Positions 54,579 through 62,726 of a DNA stretch of 64,000 nucleotides are shown one piece after another. The notes beneath the pieces are model-generated. The model did not search any database. It was not told where the DNA came from and saw only the letters and a list, made by a program, of their open reading frames with translations. Numbering within the stretch: the first letter of the stretch is position 1; every line of letters begins with the position of its first letter. A program made the position numbers and the translations under genes. This stretch comes from Domibacillus indicus (GTDB taxonomy: Bacteria; Bacillota; Bacilli; Bacillales; Domibacillaceae), in the NCBI RefSeq assembly GCF_000970685.1, contig NZ_LAJB01000005.1, positions 1 to 64,000 on the forward strand. The letters are read 5' to 3'.

Positions 54579-55613
54579 ATGAACATTGCGTGGAAAGAAA
54601 TCAAGAAAAATAAAGTGCGGTTTTTGATTTTAGGTTCAATTGTTTTTCTCGTCAGTTTATTAACATTTATCATATCCGGTTTGGCGAATGGATTGTCCCA
54701 GGACAATGCCGCCCTCATTAAAGATTTGCCGGAAGGGCAATTTTACATGAATAAAGATGCAGATGAAACATACAACCTTTCAAGAATTGAAGGTGATTTG
54801 CAAAAGGAAATATTAATCAAACAAAAAGATGCTGCGGCATTTTCTATCCAAATGGGTTTTTTAAATGACAAGGATGAGAAACAACAAAGTGTAGCTTTTG
54901 TTACATCTACTGATTCAAAGTTATTTAAAAATGTTAAACAAGGAGAAATTATATTAGATAGATCATTGAAGGATAAAGGTATAAATGTTGGAGATACCTT
55001 AACGAATAATCAATTTAGTGGCGAATTTATTGTAAAAGGTTTTGTTGATCAAAAGAAATACAGTCATGCTCCCGTTGCTTATATCAATATGGAAAATTAC
55101 AAAGAAATTTACAGAGTCAAAGAAATGCAATTGGTATTCATCCCAGGCGAGGATTCTTCGACAGAATTCACGGGATTGCAATCATTTTCAAATAAAGATT
55201 TTCTCAATACAATTCCAAGTTATAACGCAGAACAAATGTCTTTAAATATGATTGTTTGGTTTTTGGTTGTCATTAGCGGCATGCTGTTTGCCATCTTCTT
55301 CTACATGATGAACGTTCAGAAAATCGGTTTATACGGTATTTTAAAGGCAATCGGTATAAAAACAAGCACACTGTTCAAAATGATGTGGACACAGATGCTC
55401 GTTATTACAGTAATTGCACTTATAATGTCTATTGCGCTCAGCCAGGCGTTTAATATGATTGCACCTGAAGGGATGCCCTTCTATTTAACCTTTGAAACGA
55501 CAGCACAATTATCGATCGTTTTCCTAATTATCGGTTTTATCGGATCTACACTTTCGGGTATACAGATCAAAAAAATCGAACCATTACAAGCAATACAGCA
55601 AGGAGAGGCTTAA
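54579..55613 (+). CDS. hrtB: HrtB-type haem efflux ABC permease (FtsX/MacB-like)
   Basis: A 344-residue permease with the HrtB layout: one membrane helix near residues 16-38, a large extracellular MacB-like domain (about 40-220), and three C-terminal helices (MIVWFLVVISGMLFAIFFYM, MLVITVIALIMSIALSQAF, LSIVFLIIGFIGSTLSG). Length fits HrtB of about 350 residues. With HrtA it protects against haem toxicity. It is first in an hrtB-hrtA-hssR-hssS cluster and its promoter has an HssR-type repeat. Confidence 0.87.
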   Translation: MNIAWKEIKKNKVRFLILGSIVFLVSLLTFIISGLANGLSQDNAALIKDLPEGQFYMNKDADETYNLSRIEGDLQKEILIKQKDAAAFSIQMGFLNDKDEKQQSVAFVTSTDSKLFKNVKQGEIILDRSLKDKGINVGDTLTNNQFSGEFIVKGFVDQKKYSHAPVAYINMENYKEIYRVKEMQLVFIPGEDSSTEFTGLQSFSNKDFLNTIPSYNAEQMSLNMIVWFLVVISGMLFAIFFYMMNVQKIGLYGILKAIGIKTSTLFKMMWTQMLVITVIALIMSIALSQAFNMIAPEGMPFYLTFETTAQLSIVFLIIGFIGSTLSGIQIKKIEPLQAIQQGEA

Positions 55614-55614
55614 T

Positions 55615-56301
55615 ATGACGATATTTTCACTTAGTGAAGTAAGAAAGACATTTACTAATGGCGAAGTAGAGGAAGAAATATTAAAAGGAATCAACCTTTC
55701 TCTTAAAGAAGGAGAGGTCACAGCGCTGGTCGGTGCATCGGGCTCCGGTAAAAGTACACTCCTTACAATAGCAGCAGGACTACAGCCTGCATCAAATGGG
55801 CAAGTTATATTCGAAGGCCACAATATGGCTGCCATGAGTTCTGAAGGGGTCCGAAAAATACGGGCAAGCAAATTCGGTTTTGTTTTTCAATTTGCCCACC
55901 TTGTCCCTTTCCTCACGGTTGAAGAACAGTTGATGCTCATGCTGGACGTTTCCGAATCAAAATTAAGCAAACAAGAACAAAAAAGAGAAGTTAACAGAAT
56001 TCTGACATCAGTTGAAATGGACCATCGGAAAAATGCCTATCCCTCTTCACTATCGGGCGGGGAGAAACAACGGGTTGCAATCGCCCGCGCAATAATCCAT
56101 AAACCTAAAATTCTTTTTGCCGATGAACCAACTGCAAGTCTGGATTCAAAAAGGTCCAAAGACGTGATGGCGCTAATTCGGGATTTGACCAAAACATTGA
56201 ATATTACTACATTAATGGTTACCCATGATGAAGAGATGCTTTCATATGTCGACAATGTTATTAAAATGAGTGATGGAATGGTTCTGCAAAATGGCGTTTA
56301 A
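55615..56301 (+). CDS. hrtA: HrtA-type ABC transporter ATPase
   Basis: A 228-residue ATPase. Walker A is GASGSGKST (about residues 42-50), the signature LSGGEKQRVAIARA, Walker B ILFADEPT and switch VTHDEEM. It starts one base after the hrtB stop, with AGGAGA as RBS inside hrtB. It powers HrtB. LolD/MacB-type ATPases are related, but the HssR/HssS neighbours favour the haem role. Confidence 0.9.
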   Translation: MTIFSLSEVRKTFTNGEVEEEILKGINLSLKEGEVTALVGASGSGKSTLLTIAAGLQPASNGQVIFEGHNMAAMSSEGVRKIRASKFGFVFQFAHLVPFLTVEEQLMLMLDVSESKLSKQEQKREVNRILTSVEMDHRKNAYPSSLSGGEKQRVAIARAIIHKPKILFADEPTASLDSKRSKDVMALIRDLTKTLNITTLMVTHDEEMLSYVDNVIKMSDGMVLQNGV

Positions 56302-56346
56302 CTTTCCGCAAATATTTGAGATGATATTAATATAGGGAAAATGGGG

Positions 56347-56379
56347 ATAAACAGCCTGCAAATTTACGGGGCTGTTTAT
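56347..56379 (+). terminator. Hairpin between hrtA and hssR
   Basis: 10-bp stem ATAAACAGCC / GGCTGTTTAT with a 13-base loop, followed by TTGTTATTGTTTG. It may reduce read-through so that hssRS is expressed at basal level. Confidence 0.7.
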
Positions 56380-56440
56380 TTGTTATTGTTTGTGCAATAC
56401 ACTTTTAATTAAAATAATTCCAAAAAATAGGAGAAGCAAA

Positions 56441-57121
56441 ATGGCAACTATTCTAATTGTAGATGATGATATCAATATTTTACAGCTGGTCAATATCCAC
56501 TTATCCAAAGCCGGGTATAAAGTATTTCAGGCAAAAGATGGTACCGAAGCATTGGGAGTCCTTAAAAGAGAGACATGTGATTTAGCAGTAGTGGATGTGA
56601 TGATGCCGTTTATGGATGGCTATGCGTTAACAAAGGAGATTCGAAAGGAATATGATATTCCGGTCATCCTATTAACAGCGAAGAATCAAATTGAGGATAA
56701 AGAAAAAGGATTCAAATCAGGGACGGATGATTATCTCGTCAAGCCGTTTGAACCAAAAGAGCTAAACTTCCGAATTGAAGCTTTACTGCGGCGATATGAT
56801 AAACAGTCAGATGAATCAATTATCCGCTTAGGGAGCACAACTGTAAACAAAAAAAACTATGAGGTCCAGATTGGCGATCGAACGATTCTTTTGCCCTTAA
56901 AGGAGTTTGAACTGCTTTATTTCCTTGCTGCAAATCCTATGCGGGTACTATCCCGCGATTACCTGATAGAGCATATTTGGGGTTTGGATTACGAGGGGGA
57001 TGAACGAACTGTCGATGTTCACGTGAAAAGATTAAGGGAGCGTTTTTCAAAATTGACGGATGATTTTCAAATTAAGACCGCGCGCGGGGTTGGATATTCG
57101 CTGGAGACGAATCGCAAATGA
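56441..57121 (+). CDS. hssR: HssR-type response regulator (OmpR family)
   Basis: A 226-residue regulator. The receiver has D-D-D near residues 8-10, phospho-acceptor Asp in LAVVDVMMPFMDG, Thr in LLTAKN and Lys in YLVKPFE. The C-terminal OmpR winged helix has IWGLDYEGDERTVDVHVKRLRERF. This closely resembles HssR, including DIPVI(M/L)LTA and GTDDYLVKPFE. The start is ATG 56441 after TAGGAGA. It is expected to bind the GTTCATATT repeats at hrtB and at 58564. Confidence 0.9.
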   Translation: MATILIVDDDINILQLVNIHLSKAGYKVFQAKDGTEALGVLKRETCDLAVVDVMMPFMDGYALTKEIRKEYDIPVILLTAKNQIEDKEKGFKSGTDDYLVKPFEPKELNFRIEALLRRYDKQSDESIIRLGSTTVNKKNYEVQIGDRTILLPLKEFELLYFLAANPMRVLSRDYLIEHIWGLDYEGDERTVDVHVKRLRERFSKLTDDFQIKTARGVGYSLETNRK

Positions 57122-58497
57122 AATCTCTTTATGTGAAGTTTGTTGTGATTACAGTCGGCATTATGATTTTCAGCGGAGTCTTTTCTTTTTTAATCTCCAA
57201 TACGTATTATCAGCAAAAATTAAAACCTTACAACGATCAGAAAAACACAAACATTGCATTGGATGTTGCGGAATTTACGAGCAGCCATCCTGATCTGAAT
57301 CTTAAAGAGTATTTGGAGAATATCTCCTCCATCGGATACCAGATTTTCCTCATTGATGATGCTGGAAAAGAATCTTATTTTGGTGCACCTTTCAGGGAAA
57401 ATACCCTGTCTGATTCCACTAAAGAACAAGTATTAAACGGCGATATTTTTCATGGTATTCTCAATTTCCCGAAGGAAACATTTGTCACAGGCTTTTTTGC
57501 AAATGAATTGAAGAACACGATTGGTGTCCCGTTAACACATAACGGAGAAAAGTATGCTCTTTTCCTGAGACCGGATATTAAACTCCTTTTTAACGAGATG
57601 CATATTTTATTTGGGTGGCTGCTGGCATTAACGATTATTCTGAGCATCGTCATGGTTATTTTCAGTACAAAATATTTAATTCATCCAATCTCTAAACTTA
57701 CAGCAGCCACAAAATCACTCTCTGACGGCAATTTCAATGTTGATCTTGATATTGCACGTCATGATGAATTGGGCGAACTTTCGCATAGTTTTTTGCGGAT
57801 GGCCAATAAACTGGAGCGAATGGATGATATGAGGAAAGAGTTCATCTCGAATATTTCCCATGATATACAGTCGCCTTTATCCAATATAAAAGGATATACA
57901 AACCTATTGGAAAGTGAAGCAATAAGTCCCGAAGAAAAGAGCGATTACATTTCCATCATCAACGGGGAAATTAAGAGGCTCTCTACATTAACGAAACAGT
58001 TGTTACTTCTTGCTTCGCTCGACCGGGATGAAGATATTATAAAAAGAAAATCATTTAATGTTGGGAAGCAAATGAAGGAACTGGTACGAAATTATCAGTG
58101 GCAAATGAGAGAAAAAGACATTACGATCGGGTTTTCATTACCGGATGTAGAAATCACTGGGGACCCGTCTTTACTTAATACGGTTTGGGATAATCTGTTA
58201 ACTAATGCCATCAAATACAATAAAACGAATGGCAGTATCGAAATATCGATTGAAGAGAAAGAAAAATCGGTATTGGTAACCTTTGAAGATACGGGGGTAG
58301 GAATGAATGATAAAGAAAAAGAAAGAATTTTTGATCGTTTTTATCGAGTAGATACCGCACGGACGCGTTCAGTTGAGGGAACAGGATTGGGGCTATCAAT
58401 TGTTGCTGCCATTGTTAAACTTCATGGTGGACTGATCCATGTGAATAGTATGGAAAATGAAGGAACTACCTTTGTTGTTGAATTGCCTGTAAGTTAG
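57118..58497 (+). CDS. hssS: HssS-type haem-sensing histidine kinase
   Basis: A 459-residue membrane kinase: helix 1 near residues 8-26, an extracellular sensor of about 135 residues, helix 2 near 164-184, HAMP (HPISKLTAATKSLSDGNF), the His box FISNISHDIQSPLSNIKGY and HATPase with DNLLTNAIKYN, DTGVGM and GTGLGLSIV. Length matches HssS. It overlaps hssR by ATGA, so translation is coupled. It phosphorylates HssR when haem accumulates. Confidence 0.9.
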   Translation: MKSLYVKFVVITVGIMIFSGVFSFLISNTYYQQKLKPYNDQKNTNIALDVAEFTSSHPDLNLKEYLENISSIGYQIFLIDDAGKESYFGAPFRENTLSDSTKEQVLNGDIFHGILNFPKETFVTGFFANELKNTIGVPLTHNGEKYALFLRPDIKLLFNEMHILFGWLLALTIILSIVMVIFSTKYLIHPISKLTAATKSLSDGNFNVDLDIARHDELGELSHSFLRMANKLERMDDMRKEFISNISHDIQSPLSNIKGYTNLLESEAISPEEKSDYISIINGEIKRLSTLTKQLLLLASLDRDEDIIKRKSFNVGKQMKELVRNYQWQMREKDITIGFSLPDVEITGDPSLLNTVWDNLLTNAIKYNKTNGSIEISIEEKEKSVLVTFEDTGVGMNDKEKERIFDRFYRVDTARTRSVEGTGLGLSIVAAIVKLHGGLIHVNSMENEGTTFVVELPVS

Positions 58498-58563
58498 TAT
58501 TGTCTTTTATTTGTGTCATGCAAATCAATCAATTGGTTTGCATCCCCCCTTTTATAATCATCT

Positions 58564-58583
58564 GTTCATATTCCGTTTATATT
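58564..58583 (+). promoter_or_regulatory. Second HssR-type direct repeat, upstream of a small membrane protein
   Basis: GTTCATATT-CC-GTTTATATT: the left half is an exact HssR half-site, the right has one change, and the CC spacer is the same as at hrtB. A -10-like TACATT/TATAGA follows within about 8-13 bases and the ATG is 64 bases from the repeat. Confidence 0.72.
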
Positions 58584-58646
58584 CAGGAAGTACATTATAG
58601 ATGATTGATTTAAAAAGTTGGATGAACAAATGGAGGGGAATTCTGT

Positions 58647-59036
58647 ATGAATAAAAATAGTAAAACTCTATTACGATTTGCCGGAGTTTTTGGGTTGATT
58701 GGAGCAATATTAGGCGCACATATGGCTGGTTCTGGTTCATATGCATTTCGTGCAGTTCATGCACATATCCTCGTTGTTGGCTGGTTAACTCTTTTCGGAT
58801 GGGCAGTTTTCTATAAGGTTTTCCAAACAACAGAAACAGTTTTGACAAAGTTGCATGTTTGGAGCGCAATTATAGGCTCTATAGGTTTAACAGTAGGAAT
58901 GTGGTTATATATGGTTAAACCATTTAATCTACCTGAGGGCGTTACTTTATTCATTTATATTGGTGGTGGAGTTGCATTACTTGTGAGCTTCTTACTGTTT
59001 TTCCTATTAACATTGTTTATTAAGGGAGAAAAATAG
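58647..59036 (+). CDS. Small four-helix membrane protein, predicted HssR-regulated
   Basis: A 129-residue protein with four hydrophobic segments (about 8-28, 40-60, 72-93, 102-124). The second carries RAVHAHILVVGWLTLFGWAVFYK; the paired His with a following GW resembles the haem-ligand helices of haem-copper oxidase subunit I-like and NnrS-like proteins. Other His residues are in LGAHMAG and KLHVW. GGAGGGG precedes ATG by 9 bases. It directly follows hssS with its own HssR-type box, so it is probably part of the haem response, perhaps binding haem in the membrane. Family and function are not established. Confidence 0.72.
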   Translation: MNKNSKTLLRFAGVFGLIGAILGAHMAGSGSYAFRAVHAHILVVGWLTLFGWAVFYKVFQTTETVLTKLHVWSAIIGSIGLTVGMWLYMVKPFNLPEGVTLFIYIGGGVALLVSFLLFFLLTLFIKGEK

Positions 59037-59104
59037 GCATCTTCGAATTACATTAGTAATCGATCATATGCTCAAGAGTAGAACAAATTTACTGAGAATA
59101 TATA

Positions 59105-59146
59105 AAAGGATTATAGATATTAGTTGACTAATATCTATAATCCTTT
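59105..59146 (+). terminator. Very long perfect hairpin, probable terminator
   Basis: AAAGGATTATAGATATTAGT (59105-59124) and its exact reverse complement (59127-59146) separated by two bases, followed by ATTTATGTTATT. A 20-bp perfect arm is longer than usual for a terminator. Confidence 0.65.
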
Positions 59147-59381
59147 ATTTATGTTATTAATGCAAAACAGGATAGGGATATGCATGTTGGAACTATTAAA
59201 CTAAACAACTTATTATATTCTTGAGATTTCTTTATTGCGGTTGGTAACAGCTTCGCTGGTACTACCCCTTTAAACAAATATTTGAATTTAGCACATGATA
59301 TAAAAAACATATATACAGAGAATATGAGTACATATTATGTAAAAAAAGTATGGTACATTAAACAGCATCATACTTAGCAGA

Positions 59382-60723
59382 GAGCGTACAATATCTTGTG
59401 TAAATGAATAAATACAAAAAGGAAGACCTTTTCTTGTAGAATTGAGTTACCACACACCAATTCAAAGAAAGAAGGTCTTCCCTATGAACCAGTTTACAAC
59501 AGATATTGTCGAGGCTCTAGTAAAAAAACAAGATATTACGGAAGTATTTCGCACTCATTTAGAAACAGCAGTTAATACGCTGCTCGCGACTGAATTGACC
59601 GCTTTTTTAGATTACGAGAAATACGACCGGGCTGGCTTTCATTCGGGCAACTCCCGCAATGGTGTTTATTCCCGTACGCTGCACACCGAATACGGAGACC
59701 TCCAGCTGACGATCCCGCGCGACCGCAATGGTGAGTTTAAACAACAAACCATTGCGCCTTACCGGCGCTCCAATGATACGCTCGAATCGTTTGTCATCCA
59801 CCTGTTTCAAAAAGGCGTCACGATGACTGAAATTTCCGATTTAATTGAGAAGATGTATGGCCATCACTACACCCCGCAGACGGTTTCCAACATGGCCAAA
59901 GCAATGACAGGACAAATTGAAGCATTTATCCGCCGTCCCCTTAGTGACCGATATGTCTGTGTCTATTTAGATGCTACCTACATTGCCGTTAAGCGTGAAA
60001 CGGTTTCGAAAGAAGCCGTCTACCTGGCGGTCGGCATCCGGGAGAAGACGGGTCAAAAGAAGTTCTCGCCTATACGATCGCTCCCACCGAGTCGGCGTTT
60101 GTCTGGAAAGAGCTGCTTCTTGATATTAAGGAAAGAGGCGCAAGTGAAGTGCTTTTGTTTATTTCTGATGGCCTGAAAGGCATCACGGACAGTATCTTTC
60201 ATGTCTATCCCCATGCTCAGTATCAGACATGCCTTGTCCATCTTGCCCGCAACATCTCCTATAAAGTCCGTGTTTCAGACCGAGCTGAAATCTGCGGGGA
60301 CTTCAAAGCCGTTTATCGTGCTGAAAGTGCCGAAGAAGGACAGCAGGCACTGGAAACCTTCTGTTCCAAATGGCAGGCGGTTTATCCAAAAGTGACGAAG
60401 TCATTGGCTGAAAACCCGCATATCTTTACGTTTTATGGTTTCCCAAAATCCATTCGACGGAGTCTTTATTCAACGAACCTGATTGAATCGTTCAATAAAC
60501 AGATCAAGAAATATACAAAGCGCAAGGAGCAATTTCCAAACGAAGAAGCGCTGGAGCGCTTTCTCGTTTCTCAGTTTGAGAACTACAACCAGCGTTTCGC
60601 TTTGCGGTGCCATATTGGTTTTGATCAGGCACGTGCGGAGCTCGCAGCCATGTTCAAAACCGCTGATTAAATGACAGTCTACAAGAAAAGGGATTCGTCA
60701 TTTACACAAAATTATTGACGGTC
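59382..60723 (+). mobile_element. IS256-family insertion sequence (inactivated)
   Basis: About 1.34 kb with imperfect terminal inverted repeats: the left end at 59382-59407 and the right end at 60698-60723 match at 20 of 26 positions and share TTGTGTAAATGA. No clear 8-9 base target duplication is visible (TTAGCAGA left, CCAGCTTA right). It contains one frameshifted transposase gene. A decayed relative is at 18401-19215. Confidence 0.85.
59484..60670 (+). pseudogene. IS256-family transposase with frameshift
   Basis: The gene would encode about 395 residues. From ATG 59484 the frame runs through HSGNSRNGVYSRTL, HLFQKGVTMTEISDLIEKMYG and LDATYIAVKRE with the first catalytic Asp, and then shifts near 60040-60045. 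There GGGAGAAGACGGGTC has two extra bases or one missing compared with the expected G-I-R-E-D-G-S-K-E. The downstream frame resumes with ISDGLKGITDSIFHVYP (second Asp) and YSTNLIESFNKQIKKYTKRK. Without the shift the DDE triad would be complete. It is inactive as it stands unless complemented. Confidence 0.88.
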
Positions 60724-60856
60724 CCAGCTTATCGCTTTTAAATCTTTATTGGATAAAACTATAAATTAGTATGTTTTAAAAAAACATGTAAATATACTAA
60801 TGTACAGCTGTTAAATAATGTATTTTATTTTGAGTTCTTCTTTAAGATTTCAACCG

Positions 60857-61414
60857 CTATTCAATCTGCTTTATCACTTTTGCAGGGTTACCGCCTACAA
60901 CCACATTGCTTGGAACATTTTTTGTCACCACGGCGCCTGATGCAACAACCACGTTGTCTCCAATGGTAATGCCCTGGTTAACAATAGCCCTTCCACCAAT
61001 CCACACATTATTCCCAATTGTTATAGGTTTACCGTATTCTATTCCTGAAATGCGGGCTGCTGTATCTAAGGGATGGGCAGCTGTGTAAATATGTACACCT
61101 GGAGCTAGAAGGCAGTTATCTCCTATTCGCACTTCACAGATATCCAGAATGACACAATCAAAATTGGCATAAAAGTTTTCTCCAACATGAATGTTGTAAC
61201 CATAATCACACCGAAAAGTCGGCTCAACATAAAAGTTGCTCCCCGTTGAACCGAGCAATTCCTTTAGAATTTTTCTTCTTGTTGCGTCCTCTATTTCTAT
61301 GGTTTGGTTATATAGTCTGGTTAATCTTCTTGCGTTTTCACGATCACTTACAAGTACAGGGTCACTCGCATTATAATAATCACCATTCAACATTTTTTCT
61401 TTTTCTGTTTTCAT
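60857..61414 (-). CDS. maa: Maltose/galactoside-type O-acetyltransferase (left-handed beta helix)
   Basis: A 185-residue hexapeptide-repeat acetyltransferase: [19 protein letters not shown] start, [25 protein letters not shown], catalytic His in YTAAHPLD, and the hexapeptide coils [24 protein letters not shown] ending GGNPAKVIK. It transfers acetyl groups from acetyl-CoA to maltose, glucose or related sugars. Start ATG 61414 is preferred because the upstream in-frame ATG abuts GGAG. It stands alone between an IS and the fructokinase. Confidence 0.9.
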   Translation of the reverse strand: MKTEKEKMLNGDYYNASDPVLVSDRENARRLTRLYNQTIEIEDATRRKILKELLGSTGSNFYVEPTFRCDYGYNIHVGENFYANFDCVILDICEVRIGDNCLLAPGVHIYTAAHPLDTAARISGIEYGKPITIGNNVWIGGRAIVNQGITIGDNVVVASGAVVTKNVPSNVVVGGNPAKVIKQIE

Positions 61415-61499
61415 CAGTTTTTTCATCTCCTTTTTATGGTGGTTTTACCATGGTTGTTTATAGAAAAAAGACCGGCGTTGCCGCCGATCGCCTTTTCAC

Positions 61500-62465
61500 T
61501 TAACACTTTACTTCCTTAATAAACTCACTCACATCACGCAAATACGGAATGGCAGGAATCGCCCCTTTTTTCGTCGTTCCTAAAGCTGCTGCCGCATTGG
61601 CAAAGGTAATCATCTCTTCAAGGTCTTCTGTTTCAAGGGAACCCCAGGAAACGTCCTTCATAATGATTTGATGCAGAAAGGACCCTAAAAACATATCCCC
61701 TGCCCCAGTTGTATCAATGGCATTTATTTTAAATCCATTGATATGGCCGGTCCCTTTTTCAAACCGGTAGAAACATCCTTTCTCTCCTAAGGTAATCAAA
61801 ACCACTTTAAGCCCAAATTTTTCACATAAAAATTTTGATCCCCGCTCAAAATCACTCGTACCCGTAATAAACTCTAATTCTTCCTCAGATATTTTTAGGA
61901 TATCCGCATAATGCATGCCCTCAATAATCGTTTCTCTGGCATGCACTAAACTTTCCCAAAGCGCCGGTCGCAGATTTGGATCGTAAGAAATACAAATCCC
62001 TTTCTCCTTTGCCGCTTTAAGCGCTTTTATCGTTGCGGCTTTAGCTGGTTCATGCGTCATAGAAAGGGATCCGAAATGAAAGACCTTTGCACTCTGAATT
62101 AGAGTAGCATCGACTTCCTGCTTGTCCAGCATCATATCTGCCCCGGGAGAACGGTAAAAGTGAAAAGACCGGTCGCCATCATCACTTAAATGGACAAAGG
62201 CCAGCGTTGTATTGACATTTTCTGAATAAACTAAGCCCTGCGTATCGATGTCGCTTCTTTTTAATACATCCCCTAAGAAAGCGCCGAGCTGATCATTACC
62301 TACCTTCCCTATAAACGCTGTTTTATGGTTGAATTTAGATAGAGTAGCCAAAACATTTGCCGGAGCCCCGCCTGGGTTCGTTTCAAACAGGGCATTTCCA
62401 TTTTCAGATTTTCCTGCCGGGGTAAAATCGATCAGTAATTCGCCAAGTGCTACAACATCGAACAT
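61500..62465 (-). CDS. scrK: Fructokinase (PfkB family)
   Basis: A 321-residue PfkB-type sugar kinase. Family features are GELLIDFTP, the NPGGAPANVLATLSKF substrate/nucleotide motif, GKVGNDQLG, SYDPNLRPALW and the anion-hole DTTGAGDMFLGSF with catalytic Asp near residue 250. It phosphorylates fructose to fructose-6-phosphate. It lies downstream of the GH32 sucrose hydrolase gene, which releases fructose, but a terminator and an operator-like palindrome in between suggest its own promoter. Confidence 0.92.
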   Translation of the reverse strand: MFDVVALGELLIDFTPAGKSENGNALFETNPGGAPANVLATLSKFNHKTAFIGKVGNDQLGAFLGDVLKRSDIDTQGLVYSENVNTTLAFVHLSDDGDRSFHFYRSPGADMMLDKQEVDATLIQSAKVFHFGSLSMTHEPAKAATIKALKAAKEKGICISYDPNLRPALWESLVHARETIIEGMHYADILKISEEELEFITGTSDFERGSKFLCEKFGLKVVLITLGEKGCFYRFEKGTGHINGFKINAIDTTGAGDMFLGSFLHQIIMKDVSWGSLETEDLEEMITFANAAAALGTTKKGAIPAIPYLRDVSEFIKEVKC

Positions 62466-62626
62466 ATAAAATTTTCTCCCTTCGATTTTCCAATGATGTT
62501 CTCCTGCCTGTCCTATGGGTTAAAAAAATCTGTTTGTAATAAAAAATTTCGGATCACAATTAGTTATAAAATCAACCACTATATGTTTTAATTTTTTAAA
62601 CATTGATCCTCATCCCCTTATCTAAG

Positions 62627-62640
62627 GTAAACGCATTTAC
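62627..62640. promoter_or_regulatory. LacI/ScrR-like operator upstream of fructokinase
   Basis: GTAAACGCATTTAC has inverted arms GTAAA/TTTAC typical of LacI-family operators. It is 160 bases upstream of the fructokinase start. Confidence 0.4.
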
Positions 62641-62653
62641 AGTAGAGTGAAAG

Positions 62654-62686
62654 AAAAGAGTCCAAACGAATGTTTAGGACTCTTTT
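62654..62686 (-). terminator. Terminator of the GH32 gene
   Basis: 10-bp stem AAAAGAGTCC / GGACTCTTTT enclosing a second AAAC/GTTT pairing. On the minus strand TTTC follows. It lies 40 bases after the sucrose hydrolase stop. Confidence 0.75.
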
Positions 62687-62726
62687 GTGTCTGCTAAACT
62701 TCTCACCATGAAACGGTTACGCTGAT

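Noticed and set aside
59382-60723. Programmed frameshifting in the IS256 transposase
   Set aside because: IS256-family elements use a single ORF and no slippery heptamer is evident at the shift.
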